A DNA stretch of 64,000 nucleotides from SAR324 cluster bacterium (GCA_028281495.1 JANQJU010000098.1:62001-126000), one strand, 5' to 3'; positions 18,007-27,111 are shown, counted from the first letter of the stretch. Notes: generated by a model not told the origin, from the letters alone. Numbers and translations: made by a program.

Positions 18007-19686
18007 TCACTGGGCGAGTTGCTGCTGCAAGAGCTGAATCATACGGCGGGATTCTGGATCATTCGGACGTAGCTGTGCCACTTTTTCATAGTAGCGAATG
18101 GCTTCTTCATAGCGTCCAAGACGGCCAAGATTGTTGGCTAAGTTGAAATAGATTTCGGGAGAATCGGGTTTCAAGGCCACCGCAGCGAGATAGGCTTGAT
18201 TGGCGGCTTCATAGTGTCCGAGAAAAGTCAGACTGTAACCCAAATTGTAATGCGATTGCGGGTGATTGGGGCGCAATTTCACCGCCTGCTGGGCATGTTG
18301 CACTGCTTGATTTGCCTGCTGTGCTTGGAGATAAAAACGTCCGAGGTTGTAATGAGCCAAATGGCTATTGGGATTGAGTTTCAATGTCTGTTGAAACAAG
18401 CTCAGACTATTGTCCCATACACGAATCTGTTGGAGGGTTTGGAAGGAAATCATTACAACAAATGCCATCAGGGCAACGGGAATGAGCCATCCCCGTCGTG
18501 AAGATTTTGGTGTCTGCGTGACTTGAGTCACGAGGTGGCACACCATCCAAGCAATGCCAAATAAGGGCAAATACAGGTAACGGTCCGTAACGGTTGAAAC
18601 CGCTTGGAAGCCAAACGGCACCCATCCCATCACTGGCAATAAACTCATTAAAAAGAGAAGGTATCCCCACCAAAGTCCGGGGGTTTTCCGATCCAATCCG
18701 ATCAAAGCTGCACCTACAATCAGAGGCAGCACAGCCAAACCGTAACTCCAAACTGAGCTGACCACGGCTTGAGGCGTGCGACCATAATCGATTCCCAATT
18801 CGACAGGAGCGATCAATTTTCCCAGATAAAATGCAATAGCATCGCCTGCAATGAACGGACGTTGCCACCATACAGACGCTTGCAAAACTTCATGAACCAC
18901 GGGTTGAGCTTGTTGAGTAATGACCATCAAACCCAAGGCACAAGTGGTCCACCCCAATAGCATCGGCCAATGTTGTTGCAATGAGATACGGAAAGCTTTT
19001 CCGATACCGTGAATCCATGTTTTCCAATGTTCCGTTGAAAAAGATTCGGTTTTCCAAGAACGTTGAGTGACCAACAAGAAAGCCAATCCGGGTAGCATCA
19101 CCGATACGGGTTTGGCGAGCAATGCCAGCCCAAATCCCAAAGAAGCCATCCAAAACCAAGGCGAGGTGAGCAAAGTGGTGCGTGCAGAGGCTTTCCAATA
19201 CAGCATCAGTGTCCCCAACACGAAAGTTCCAGCCAGCAGGCCTCGGAATTCGGAAGCCCATGCCACCGATTCGACCTGAACTGGGTGTAAGGCAAACAAC
19301 AAGGTTCCGATGATGGGACCAAAAGGGAGATTGGGGCGTTGGCGCTTTCCAAAGATTTGTTGGAGCAAGCTATACACCAACACCGTGTTGATCAAATGCA
19401 ACAGCAGATTGGCCCCGTGAAACCAATGCGGAAACAAGGCCGCTTGCGGTGCTTGACCGGTGAGTTGGCCAGCCATGACCGTCAATCCCCACCAAACGGT
19501 GTAGCTTACAGGAATGTATAAACCTTCATATGGGGTCGACCAAATGGCTTCCAGTTGAGGAAGCTGAGCGGGGTTCAGCCAAGGATGTGCAAAGAGGTGG
19601 ATGTTGTCATCAAACAATACAAAGCTGTGTGGCAGGAACGGGAGATAGACTGCCAATACCACCAGCATCAAAAGGAGGGGAATCAT
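18007..19686 (-). CDS. TMTC-like polytopic membrane protein with C-terminal TPR repeats (second paralogue)
   Basis: This 559-aa protein has the same layout as the one at 5975. A first membrane helix leads to the acidic loop SFVLFDDNIHLF (Asp26-Asp27). About ten membrane segments then run to residue 410, including FALHPVQVESVAWASEFRG, a TMTC hallmark also seen as FALHPLHASSAAWATELKN in the first paralogue. Three TPRs occupy about 440-545 (YNLGRFYLQAQQANQAVQH). It is probably a GT-C glycosyltransferase-like enzyme of the inner membrane. It overlaps the upstream coiled-coil gene by 4 bp (ATGA), so the two are translationally coupled. Confidence 0.75.
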   Translation of the reverse strand: MIPLLLMLVVLAVYLPFLPHSFVLFDDNIHLFAHPWLNPAQLPQLEAIWSTPYEGLYIPVSYTVWWGLTVMAGQLTGQAPQAALFPHWFHGANLLLHLINTVLVYSLLQQIFGKRQRPNLPFGPIIGTLLFALHPVQVESVAWASEFRGLLAGTFVLGTLMLYWKASARTTLLTSPWFWMASLGFGLALLAKPVSVMLPGLAFLLVTQRSWKTESFSTEHWKTWIHGIGKAFRISLQQHWPMLLGWTTCALGLMVITQQAQPVVHEVLQASVWWQRPFIAGDAIAFYLGKLIAPVELGIDYGRTPQAVVSSVWSYGLAVLPLIVGAALIGLDRKTPGLWWGYLLFLMSLLPVMGWVPFGFQAVSTVTDRYLYLPLFGIAWMVCHLVTQVTQTPKSSRRGWLIPVALMAFVVMISFQTLQQIRVWDNSLSLFQQTLKLNPNSHLAHYNLGRFYLQAQQANQAVQHAQQAVKLRPNHPQSHYNLGYSLTFLGHYEAANQAYLAAVALKPDSPEIYFNLANNLGRLGRYEEAIRYYEKVAQLRPNDPESRRMIQLLQQQLAQ

Positions 19687-20600
19687 TCTTCAGTCTTTTT
19701 CTGTTTCAGCATCTGGGAAATCAAAAAGGAGCGAACTTTCGGAGCCAATTGATTGTAACGGGCTTCCACTTCATCGGTGAGGTGCAACAGTTCGGCGAGT
19801 CCATCTCGATTGGTTTCTGCTTTTCGGGCACGCGCTTTCACTTCTTTGCGCTTGTCAATCTTGGAGGCCAGGATGCGGAAGCCTTTGAAAAATTCGATTT
19901 CCTCATCATGGTTGTGGAGAATGTCACGAACTTCGCTTTTGATTTCATTGGCATTGCGCGAATCGGCCCCGATTTGTTCAGTCTCAATGATCAGTTGGAG
20001 CAATTGCTGGCGAATGGACCGATAATCGGCTTCCAGGGCTTCCTTGAGTTCTTCGATGTCCTCGTTGAGCAGCTCGAGCCAGATATCGTATTTCACCGAA
20101 ATTGCCAACTGGTTGTTGAATTCTTTCAGTAGTTCTTGACGAGTGCGGCCTCCGGTGCGGTCGCGAAGGAATTTGGTGCTCACGAGCGGCTGGTTGCGCG
20201 GGTGTTCCATTTTTTTCTTCAGCAACTCCTCGTTGCGTTTCTGTAGCGCCTCCCCACTTTCAACAGGGCGCCATGTGGTCTCAATTTCGTCTTCTGCTTT
20301 GACGGCAGATAGGGCCGATTGTTTGCGCCGTTTGACCCGTTCTTCCCGCGTTTCGGGGGCATTGTGTTGCATCTGACGCGCCCGTGCGGTTTCGATAAAC
20401 ATCAGTGGATCCACACCTTCGAGTTGTTCGATCCCCACTTGCTTGATTTCATCAACAAAGGTGGCCGGACTGATTTCTTGAGCATCGGGATGATCGGTAA
20501 TCATCATCAAATAGGCAGCTTCTCTTTCATTCAACTGGAATTGATCCATGTATGCCTGCCGCATGATGTCCACCATTTCGTCCATATCTGCTTGGTCCAT
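19683..20600 (-). CDS. Unrecognised coiled-coil protein coupled to a TMTC-like gene
   Basis: This 305-aa acidic/basic mixed protein has no signal peptide or membrane helix. It is rich in Glu, Lys, Arg and Gln. Long predicted helices and coiled coils occupy about residues 85-295, for example LLNEDIEELKEALEADYRSI and RKEVKARARKAETNRDG. The N-terminal 80 residues (MDEMVDIMRQAYMDQFQLNE, ATFVDEIKQVGIEQLEG) may be a small helical domain. The ATG has an ideal AAAGGAGG ribosome site, and the stop overlaps the TMTC-like start by 4 bp. I do not recognise a family. By coupling it may regulate or scaffold the membrane protein. Confidence 0.8.
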   Translation of the reverse strand: MDQADMDEMVDIMRQAYMDQFQLNEREAAYLMMITDHPDAQEISPATFVDEIKQVGIEQLEGVDPLMFIETARARQMQHNAPETREERVKRRKQSALSAVKAEDEIETTWRPVESGEALQKRNEELLKKKMEHPRNQPLVSTKFLRDRTGGRTRQELLKEFNNQLAISVKYDIWLELLNEDIEELKEALEADYRSIRQQLLQLIIETEQIGADSRNANEIKSEVRDILHNHDEEIEFFKGFRILASKIDKRKEVKARARKAETNRDGLAELLHLTDEVEARYNQLAPKVRSFLISQMLKQKKTEE

Positions 20601-20984
20601 GCATCCTCCTTTGGAATGGTATTGTGGGCTAATGGGGGGTTGCCCGTGGCTCAGTTCACCTCTTCATATCAAATTGATCTAGAAAAATAACCTATTGTCA
20701 TTACGACTGAACAACGTGAGCGTTCTGTTTGATTGCCAGGTTCCTTATTTTAAAGCGGAATGGCAGACATGCTCAAGCTCGGTACTTGCGGTGAACTGCA
20801 AAGTTATTTTGGTGCGATTTTAAGGAGCTTGCAAAGAATTAACAATGGTTCCTTCTAGGATGGTATCTTCCCATGTGGGTGAGATCGCATGCTTGGTCCC
20901 TTGCCGTCGTGCACTAGTGAGGGTGGAAGAGTAGAGTTGGTCCCAACAGCTACATAATATCGAAGCAACAAGGAGACTCAGCCA
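20601..20984. other. Intergenic region, 384 bp
   Basis: There is no credible ORF, tRNA or terminator. It must contain the promoter of the coiled-coil/TMTC operon (reading left), although no strong -35/-10 pair was found. The right end holds one copy of a 19-bp sequence whose other copy is the end of the FG-GAP gene. Confidence 0.6.
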
Positions 20985-21010
20985 TCACTGCCGAAGCAAC
21001 AAGGAGAGTC
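20961..21010. repeat. Direct repeat at the end of the FG-GAP gene
   Basis: A 19-bp sequence starting CGAAGCAACAAGGAGA occurs at 20961-20979 and again at 20992-21010 with one mismatch. The second copy encodes the last residues of the FG-GAP protein, so a small duplication straddles its stop codon. Confidence 0.8.
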
Positions 21011-22343
21011 GATTTTCAAAAGGGATTGTGGTGAGGATATCGAGCTGGTTATCGCCATTGATATCGGCAACGGTGATGAAAGAAGGGCGGCTTCCCGCAG
21101 GAATGGAACCGGAAGCGATATCGCTGCGAGAGTAGGCACGATTGGGGGCATCGGGGCGTGTTCCGTTGCCGTTGCTCAGGAGCACAGTCAAATCGCCATC
21201 AAACAAGTTACCGACGACAAAATCAACGATGCCATCTGTATTGAGATCACCCGCCGCAATTTGTCCGGGGCTTCTTCCAACTCGGATATCCCATGACACA
21301 AAATTGCCAATGCTATCTCCATAAATCAGGGTCACATCATCATCATTTTGATTGGTCACCGCAAAATCCGCATGGCCATCTCCGTCCCAATCTCCGGTGA
21401 TGAGAGCTTGAGGGCGGTCTCCTACATCCACCTCAACCATCTTATCGAAAGTACGCCGGTTTGTGCTGGCGATGCCATCCACTTCTTGGGGAATGTTGCC
21501 TAAGATTTCCACTCGTTCTTTATTTTCGCTCAAGACGGCAATATCCAAATAGCGGTTGTCGATTTCTGTTTCGGATTTCCAATAATGTCCTGTTGTGAGT
21601 TGGATGGGAGCGCGACTCACGCCCTGGTCATCATTGATTTCCAGGATGTCATCGGTTGTGATCCCATCCGTTTCGAAACCCATACCGTTATTGAATATAA
21701 TGGATAGATCGTTATCACCTACATTGGCCGTGGCAATACTAAGACGCGGCTGCCCATCGTCAAACCGGTCTGGCTCCCACTCTCCAGCAACCAGGTAAAT
21801 GGGGAGTTCTCCGACCTCGATGGATTGTGATGTGGAATCGATTTGAAAGGAGCCACTGTCATCGCCAGACCAAATTCTCAACAAATCGTCATCTGTGTTC
21901 ACGATAGCAATGTCTTGTGCACCATCCAGATCGAAATCCTCGACAATCAGAGATTGAGGCTGGTCCATATTGGATGTGATCGCTAGGGCAAAAGTAAACA
22001 AATCTTCGGCATCGGTGGGGGTGGTGATTCCAGTTCCTTGCAAAATGAGGAATCCTTGGTCTTCTTCGTCTTCCGCATTGTTCAGCAACACGATATCGGG
22101 AATCGTATCGGTATTCATATCTTTGACGGTGAAGGCTAAAGGATTGATTCCCACCTCATCATGTTCGAGTAGGAGGAAATTCAGTTCTTCACGGATGCCG
22201 TCAGGACGTTCGATAACCACATTGGTCGATGTCGCGGTCCGATCATCTTCATCGATTTTACGGTCTTCAAAACTACAAGCAACGAGGAGGCACATGAAAC
22301 CACATACCATCCAAAAGGAATATTTCTGAAATAGCGAAATCAT
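20985..22343 (-). CDS. FG-GAP/VCBS repeat lipoprotein
   Basis: The 452-aa precursor has a lipoprotein signal peptide with a clear lipobox (CLLVACSF, Cys23). The mature protein has several FG-GAP/VCBS-type repeats carrying Ca-binding D-x-[DN]-x-DG-x-x-D motifs: VKDMNTDTIPDIV, VEDFDLDGAQDIA, TGDWDGDGHADFA, AGDLNTDGIVDFV and VADINGDNQLDIL. These build a beta-propeller like integrin alpha chains. It is expected to be anchored to a membrane facing the periplasm or surface and to bind ligands or partners. No gene contact gives the partner. It lies 44 bp downstream of the PP2C gene and may share its transcript. Confidence 0.9.
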   Translation of the reverse strand: MISLFQKYSFWMVCGFMCLLVACSFEDRKIDEDDRTATSTNVVIERPDGIREELNFLLLEHDEVGINPLAFTVKDMNTDTIPDIVLLNNAEDEEDQGFLILQGTGITTPTDAEDLFTFALAITSNMDQPQSLIVEDFDLDGAQDIAIVNTDDDLLRIWSGDDSGSFQIDSTSQSIEVGELPIYLVAGEWEPDRFDDGQPRLSIATANVGDNDLSIIFNNGMGFETDGITTDDILEINDDQGVSRAPIQLTTGHYWKSETEIDNRYLDIAVLSENKERVEILGNIPQEVDGIASTNRRTFDKMVEVDVGDRPQALITGDWDGDGHADFAVTNQNDDDVTLIYGDSIGNFVSWDIRVGRSPGQIAAGDLNTDGIVDFVVGNLFDGDLTVLLSNGNGTRPDAPNRAYSRSDIASGSIPAGSRPSFITVADINGDNQLDILTTIPFENRLSLLLRQ

Positions 22344-22387
22344 AGGAATTGATAAGAAAAAAATGGGAGGATTGGGCCGATTCAGCC

Positions 22388-23215
22388 TTAAATATCGAAA
22401 ACCACAATACTGATGTTATCAGGTTTGGGGACCAAAACACCTTCCCAGTCATCCGCAGAGGTCCGCCGCATTTTGGTAGCAGCCTGCTGCATGAGGGAGG
22501 TGGCTCCAGTTTGAACATCCTGATCTTGAATTGAGTCGATCACTTCATCCACGGTGAAGTTGTCCCATAACCCGTCAGTGGCGACTACGAGACGATCCCC
22601 TACTTGCACTTGGACTTCATGGTGATCGCAATCGGGAATCAGAGTGCCGGTCAGAGCTTGTGTCACAATATGACGTTGGGGATGATTGATCGCTTCTTCT
22701 GGTCGCAGATAGCCGGAATCGATCCACGAATTCAATAAGGAGTGATCACGAGTCTCTAGTTTGATTTGTTGTTGGTCATCCACGACAATCAATTTTACAT
22801 CCCCCGCATAACAGACGTGCAATGTCTCTTGCACAAGCCACAAGATGACAAAACAGACTCCAGAATCCGGACTGGAACATTCTTTTAACATCCGCTCTGA
22901 CGCTTGGCTCTGAGCTGCCAAAAGCAGTGCAGGGGTCGGCTCATGGAGTTGGGACAACTCTTCTGCTAAAATTTCTGAGGCGGTTTCTCCACCACCCGGT
23001 CCGCCCATACCATCAATCACAGCAACCATCGAAACCGCTGGAGCGATGAGAATCCGGTCTTCATTCATATCTTTATACCCCACCCCTCGGAACGAGGCCG
23101 CGGCTAAGATGCCATTCGCAAAATCCAATTTCAACGGAGGCTGAGAGGGTTCCCGTTCCGTTGTTGGATTGCCTAAAATCAAGGGCTGTATTAATGGCTC
23201 CGATAGTGTCGTCAT
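22388..23215 (-). CDS. PPM/PP2C-type serine/threonine protein phosphatase
   Basis: The 275-aa protein carries all metal-binding motifs of the PP2C family: GVGYKDMNEDR (N-E-D), VIDGMGGPGGG, the central GDVKLIVVD region, VVATDGLWDNF, and KPDNISIVV at the C-terminus. An N-terminal stretch of about 40 residues is disordered. It should dephosphorylate phospho-Ser/Thr proteins with Mn or Mg. No Ser/Thr kinase or FHA protein is nearby, so its substrate is unknown. The upstream neighbours are the CcmI-like and RodZ genes on the same strand. Confidence 0.9.
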   Translation of the reverse strand: MTTLSEPLIQPLILGNPTTEREPSQPPLKLDFANGILAAASFRGVGYKDMNEDRILIAPAVSMVAVIDGMGGPGGGETASEILAEELSQLHEPTPALLLAAQSQASERMLKECSSPDSGVCFVILWLVQETLHVCYAGDVKLIVVDDQQQIKLETRDHSLLNSWIDSGYLRPEEAINHPQRHIVTQALTGTLIPDCDHHEVQVQVGDRLVVATDGLWDNFTVDEVIDSIQDQDVQTGATSLMQQAATKMRRTSADDWEGVLVPKPDNISIVVFDI

Positions 23216-23260
23216 CTTTTTTATTCATCGTGATAATTTGAACGGATTGCCGGACACGCT

Positions 23261-23548
23261 TCAAGCGTTGGTTTCCGGGGCTTCCTCTTTTTGAGACCGC
23301 TTCGTTTTGAGATAGCGTCGCTGAAAATGCAATTTCAAACGTTTGTAATCGTCTTCTGAAAGCCTTCCCATCTGGTATTCTTCTTCTAACTCACTCAGTG
23401 CAGACAACAAAGCATCTTGTTCATTGAAATCTTTCGAAGTCTGCTTCTCGGATAAATGAGGTGTGACTTTCTGAAAAAAAAGCGGGTAGGCAATCACGCC
23501 AATCGTGACTGATAATAATAGTACAATAAATGTGATCATCATTCCCAT
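23261..23548 (-). CDS. Small membrane protein resembling the CcmI N-terminus
   Basis: The start at 23548 follows a CAGGAAA ribosome site and gives 95 aa. One N-terminal membrane helix (MMITFIVLLLSVTIGVIAYP) is followed by LLSALSELEEEYQMGRLSEDDYKRL. This pattern is typical of the cytoplasmic stalk of the cytochrome-c maturation protein CcmI and of similar short membrane proteins. The TPR part of CcmI is absent and no ccm gene is near, so a real cytochrome role is doubtful. It is 45 bp upstream of the PP2C gene. Confidence 0.65.
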   Translation of the reverse strand: MGMMITFIVLLLSVTIGVIAYPLFFQKVTPHLSEKQTSKDFNEQDALLSALSELEEEYQMGRLSEDDYKRLKLHFQRRYLKTKRSQKEEAPETNA

Positions 23549-23593
23549 AAGTTTATTTCCTGAATAAAGGGTTGGGGGCAAAAAGGAGGGATT

Positions 23594-24613
23594 TCATTGC
23601 ACGATGGAAGTTGCATCCAATTCCCAATCAATGAGCAAGTCGTTACGTTGATCCATGGACTGTACTTCTCCATTCAATAAGACTTCCACTTCTTTTGTAT
23701 TGCCCACGGTCAGGCGATATCGCTCCTCTGCCCGATAAACGACTTGTTCTCCTGGAAGGACCAAGACTTCTTTAGCATCCCTTTCGTCGATGGTGACATT
23801 GAGCCAAGTGGGACTATTTTTTCCGCGAATCGTCAACACTAAGTTGCCCTCTTCAGCAGAGGCCACCGCTGTGTCTGTTTCCGAAACGCCGTCTTCTTCG
23901 GCGGGAGTGGAGGCTGTTTCGTCAGTTGGTTCGGAAAGACCGGCATTGTCGGAATCGGTGGAATCGCTTTCTGCGATATCCATCTCTTCCGAATCCATTT
24001 CCCCGGCAGTCTCTACTGGGTCGGAAGCATCCCTTTCGTCGGGGGTAGTGCTAGCCGTAGCGTCTTCTGTTGAGGGAGTCTCTGTGTCGGAAGGCAGTGA
24101 GGGTTCGGAGTCTTCAGTGCTGGTACTGGATTCAGAGCTTTCCTCTGTCTCGCCTTCAGTGGAAACGGTTGTTGTGGCAGTGGGTTCGGGTGAGGCCGGT
24201 GCGACATCCTCTTCGCCACCCTGCATTTGAAAATAAACCAGATACAGTCCGCCCAATAGAAGTACCACGACAAGGATTAGCAAGTAGGGGCCTTTGCTAC
24301 CAGAGCTGGGAGGAGTGCTTGGGGTTTTTTCCGAAGTACCGGCTTTCTCCAACCCAAACTCGGCTTCTTTCAAAAGCGCGTTGTCATCTAGCCCCACCAA
24401 TTTGGCATACGTGCGAATGAAGCCACGCAGAAAAACTGGTCCAGGACTATTCGAGAGTTTTCCATCTTCAATTTCTTCCAAAAGGCCGATATGGATCCGG
24501 GAGACTTCCGCCACATAATTGAGAGTGTAGCCTTTTTGTTCACGGGCTTCTTTCAATTGTTGACCGATAAATGCCAGTTTGCTGCTTTGTATGTTTTCGT
24601 TTTGTTCATCCAT
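23594..24613 (-). CDS. rodZ: RodZ-like helix-turn-helix membrane protein
   Basis: The 339-aa bitopic protein has a cytoplasmic Xre-type HTH at about residues 15-80 (IGQQLKEAREQKGYTLNYVA, GPVFLRGFIRTYAKLVGLD), one membrane helix near 109-130 and a Ser/Thr/Glu/Asp-rich linker at about 135-250. A C-terminal DUF4115-type domain follows (LVLTIRGKNSPTWLNVTIDE, LPGEQVVYRAEERYRLTVGN). RodZ joins MreB to the elongasome and helps set rod shape. The linker is low complexity and has a strongly biased shadow ORF on the other strand. The usual neighbour ispG is not here. Confidence 0.88.
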   Translation of the reverse strand: MDEQNENIQSSKLAFIGQQLKEAREQKGYTLNYVAEVSRIHIGLLEEIEDGKLSNSPGPVFLRGFIRTYAKLVGLDDNALLKEAEFGLEKAGTSEKTPSTPPSSGSKGPYLLILVVVLLLGGLYLVYFQMQGGEEDVAPASPEPTATTTVSTEGETEESSESSTSTEDSEPSLPSDTETPSTEDATASTTPDERDASDPVETAGEMDSEEMDIAESDSTDSDNAGLSEPTDETASTPAEEDGVSETDTAVASAEEGNLVLTIRGKNSPTWLNVTIDERDAKEVLVLPGEQVVYRAEERYRLTVGNTKEVEVLLNGEVQSMDQRNDLLIDWELDATSIVQ

Positions 24614-24673
24614 AGACTGACTCTAAACGTGGTATGGCGTCGATAGCACAATGACAGAAATTAGGGTGGCCGT

Positions 24674-25525
24674 TTATAGGTATTTTCCGATCAAAATCCC
24701 CAAATCTTCTCGAATTTTTTGAGGAATGAGGTCTTTCTGGGTAATGATGCCATATTGTAAAGCAGACGCAAACGGAGCGGGTTGATCGGGAGTGAGCATG
24801 TCTAAGGCTTTTGAAAGAATTTTTTTAGAGGTTTCAATGTTGTTACGCATGACTTCCAAAACTTGTTCCACAGAGACTTCTTCTTCAGTTTGATGCCAGC
24901 AGTCATAATCGGTCGCTAACGCAATGGTGGCAAAGCTCATTTCTGCTTCTCGTGCGAGTTTGGCTTCTTGTAGATTGGTCATTCCAATGATGGAAGCTCC
25001 CCAAGAGCGATACAGTTCGGATTCCGCTCGTGTGGAAAAGGCAGGACCTTCCATACACACGTAAGTGCCCCCTTTGTGGTAAGTCGCTCCCACGGCAGAG
25101 GCGGACTGGGCCAACACATCCACTAGAGCCGCACACACGGGGTCGCCAAACTGCACATGGCCGACGATTCCATTGCCGAAAAATGTAGAAGGGCGATCTT
25201 TGGTTCGGTCAATGAATTGATCGGGAAATACAATATGGCCAGGAGCAATTTCTTCTTTCAAACTGCCAACGGCACTCACTGAGATTAAATGGGTCACGCC
25301 TAATTTTTTCAGGCCCCAGATATTGGCGAGGAAAGGAATTTCCGAAGGCAGAATCCGGTGCCCTTTCCCATGACGAGGCAGAAACACGACCGGGATATCG
25401 TGCAACACTCCCGTAATGAAGGCATCGGAAGGCTCGCCAAACGGGGTGCTGAAACGTTCTTCTTTAACATCGGTCAAACCTGGTAAATCATAAAGGCCAC
25501 TGCCACCAATAACTCCTACTTTCAT
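24674..25525 (-). CDS. mtnP: S-methyl-5'-thioadenosine phosphorylase
   Basis: The 283-aa purine nucleoside phosphorylase of the MTAP type has GVIGGSGLYDLPGL at the N-terminus and TPFGEPSDAF. The phosphate and substrate elements are FLPRHGKGHRILPSEI, SVSAVGSLKEEI, YVCMEGPAFSTRAESELYR, GMTNLQEAKLAREAEM and ATDYDCWH. It cleaves 5'-methylthioadenosine to adenine and 5-methylthioribose-1-phosphate in the methionine salvage route. No other mtn gene is in the window. The gene stands alone, 59 bp downstream of rodZ's start on the same strand, preceded by a 250-bp gap. Confidence 0.93.
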   Translation of the reverse strand: MKVGVIGGSGLYDLPGLTDVKEERFSTPFGEPSDAFITGVLHDIPVVFLPRHGKGHRILPSEIPFLANIWGLKKLGVTHLISVSAVGSLKEEIAPGHIVFPDQFIDRTKDRPSTFFGNGIVGHVQFGDPVCAALVDVLAQSASAVGATYHKGGTYVCMEGPAFSTRAESELYRSWGASIIGMTNLQEAKLAREAEMSFATIALATDYDCWHQTEEEVSVEQVLEVMRNNIETSKKILSKALDMLTPDQPAPFASALQYGIITQKDLIPQKIREDLGILIGKYL

Positions 25526-25711
25526 AACCCACCTTTCATTGAGTGATATTGAGAGATTCCGTACCCGGAGTGCGTCTTTGTGAAGAAGTCCTTTCGTGCT
25601 GATCCATGAAAATTGCTTCCAAGTGGAAGACTTCCGAAATGAGTCATTTCATGGATAAAGAAAGGGATATGTTCATTGGGGATAACTGCCAGATAGGACG
25701 TGAAAAAACTC

Positions 25712-25729
25712 AAAAAAACAGTCGACTGT
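25712..25729 (-). terminator. Weak terminator-like palindrome
   Basis: The palindrome ACAGTCGACTGT (25718-25729) is followed on the minus strand by six T residues and then more T-rich sequence. The stem is short, so it is a weak candidate for ending the transcript of the 25775-27111 pair. Confidence 0.35.
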
Positions 25730-25774
25730 AGCGATTGCTTTAGAAAAATCTCAAGTTAAATTCAGAGATGGAGT

Positions 25775-26113
25775 TCAGGCGTCAGGCTCCGATTCCAAGC
25801 GGTAACCGTGTCGGATGACGAACTCTTCAAAATCGCCTTGGTTCTCGTTGTGGGCTTGATAGAGCAAGTGCAGAGCAACGGTAATGATAGGGGCAGGATA
25901 TTTCTTGATGCTGAACCCAGAACCTTCTTGACCTAAGGCCTGTTGAACCAAATCCTGATAGGGCACTTTTTCGGGTGTCTGAGCTAGGGAGGCTTGGAGG
26001 CTTTGGCACAAATGATCGTATTGGGAATCGGAAATGATCGATTCCCCCAATTGATAATACAAAAAGGAATGAACCAAAAACTGACGAACTTGTTGTTGCA
26101 ATAGGGTACTCAT
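25775..26113 (-). CDS. Small protein resembling the N-terminal domain of NAD-dependent DNA ligase
   Basis: The 112-aa protein has an N-terminal helical hairpin (VHSFLYYQLGESIISDSQYD) that resembles the Ia domain of LigA, where Tyr pairs and [IV]SD-x-x-YD contact the NAD nicotinamide. The adenylation domain is absent. A C-terminal part (IITVALHLLYQAHNENQGDF) is different. Similar stand-alone LigA-N-like proteins are known from phages, so this could have a phage or accessory origin. It overlaps the upstream gene by 4 bp, indicating coupled expression. It cannot be a ligase by itself. Confidence 0.6.
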   Translation of the reverse strand: MSTLLQQQVRQFLVHSFLYYQLGESIISDSQYDHLCQSLQASLAQTPEKVPYQDLVQQALGQEGSGFSIKKYPAPIITVALHLLYQAHNENQGDFEEFVIRHGYRLESEPDA

Positions 26114-27111
26114 GAAGACGCTTTGGAAGGAGTTTCGGAATCTCGCGAATGATACGGTCCACCCATGATCAATTGGGCCACTTCTAAAATCAAAGCCTGT
26201 TCAGAATCGGCTAAAATCTTATCTGAGTAAGCGCTGTCCACCACCAGACCTAAGATTTGATGGCGGATGGGTTCAACCAAAGCAGGAGATAAAGGGTTCA
26301 GATCAGAAAAAGTGATCGGTTGATTGATCAATTTGTCGCGATATTGTTGGATGTTGAATGATTCAATTTTGAGCCGACTGACCACAAGGCTTACAAAAGA
26401 AATTTCACCTGCCGTGACCCGCTGGTCGCTTTGAATGATGTAACGCAAGTATTCCATGATCGAATTCTTATCAACATCACTCAAATTGTGCAGTCGGTGA
26501 AACGCACGATGCGGATTGAATCGTCGAATTTTGCTGATGGCATATAAAATATATTCACGTTTGATCATATCAAATGCAGAAATAAAAAACGCTTCAGCCA
26601 CATGCTCTGTCAGAGCGAGGGTAATCTCGATTTCTCCTCGATCGATGGCATCAATTTTTTCAAAATCCAACTCAGCCCGTTCCAAAAATTCATAAATATT
26701 GTACTGAATGGCTTCCAATTCTCGTTGAAAAGCAAAAGCGAACAGTTCGTCCAAATAGGGTTGGTGTTTGAATGGCATGAACTTGAAGAAGTGATGCTTG
26801 GCGGCAGGGTGGGCATTTTCCAGAAATTCATAGCCGCATAGCCCCATGTGACGCGCGATATCTTCTAGTTGTGTCAATGTCACGGTTTCCACAGAAACCA
26901 CCCCTGTGGAATCGAAGAGGGGGAGATCCAAACCTTGGATGGCTTGGTCCATCTCAGCAGGCTTGAGACGATACGCATTTTGAAGGATCGTTGCCAAGTC
27001 CGGCTGCTGTAGATAATGTTCTAATCGGAGTTTCACTTCTGCTTGATCGTTCAAGTAGTGAAGGGTTGATTTCTCCGACATCGGTTTAGGTGGCGAGTTG
27101 TCTTGAGTCAT
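26110..27111 (-). CDS. Unrecognised helical protein with a possible TerB-like segment
   Basis: This 333-aa soluble protein has no signal peptide or membrane helix. It is largely helical and rich in aromatic and acidic residues. The segment MEYLRYIIQSDQRVTAGEIS (about residues 220-240) looks like the acidic helix pair of TerB-like domains, and a second similar stretch (VVDSAYSDKILADSEQALIL) follows near 290-310. The resemblance is weak. It has a good AAGGAAG ribosome site, is translationally coupled to the LigA-N-like gene, and is divergent from the ABC importer. I cannot assign a function. Confidence 0.75.
   Translation of the reverse strand: MTQDNSPPKPMSEKSTLHYLNDQAEVKLRLEHYLQQPDLATILQNAYRLKPAEMDQAIQGLDLPLFDSTGVVSVETVTLTQLEDIARHMGLCGYEFLENAHPAAKHHFFKFMPFKHQPYLDELFAFAFQRELEAIQYNIYEFLERAELDFEKIDAIDRGEIEITLALTEHVAEAFFISAFDMIKREYILYAISKIRRFNPHRAFHRLHNLSDVDKNSIMEYLRYIIQSDQRVTAGEISFVSLVVSRLKIESFNIQQYRDKLINQPITFSDLNPLSPALVEPIRHQILGLVVDSAYSDKILADSEQALILEVAQLIMGGPYHSRDSETPSKASS

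Noticed and set aside
23790..24230. 146-aa Ser/Val-rich ORF on the plus strand
   Set aside because: It is the antisense shadow of the low-complexity RodZ linker.
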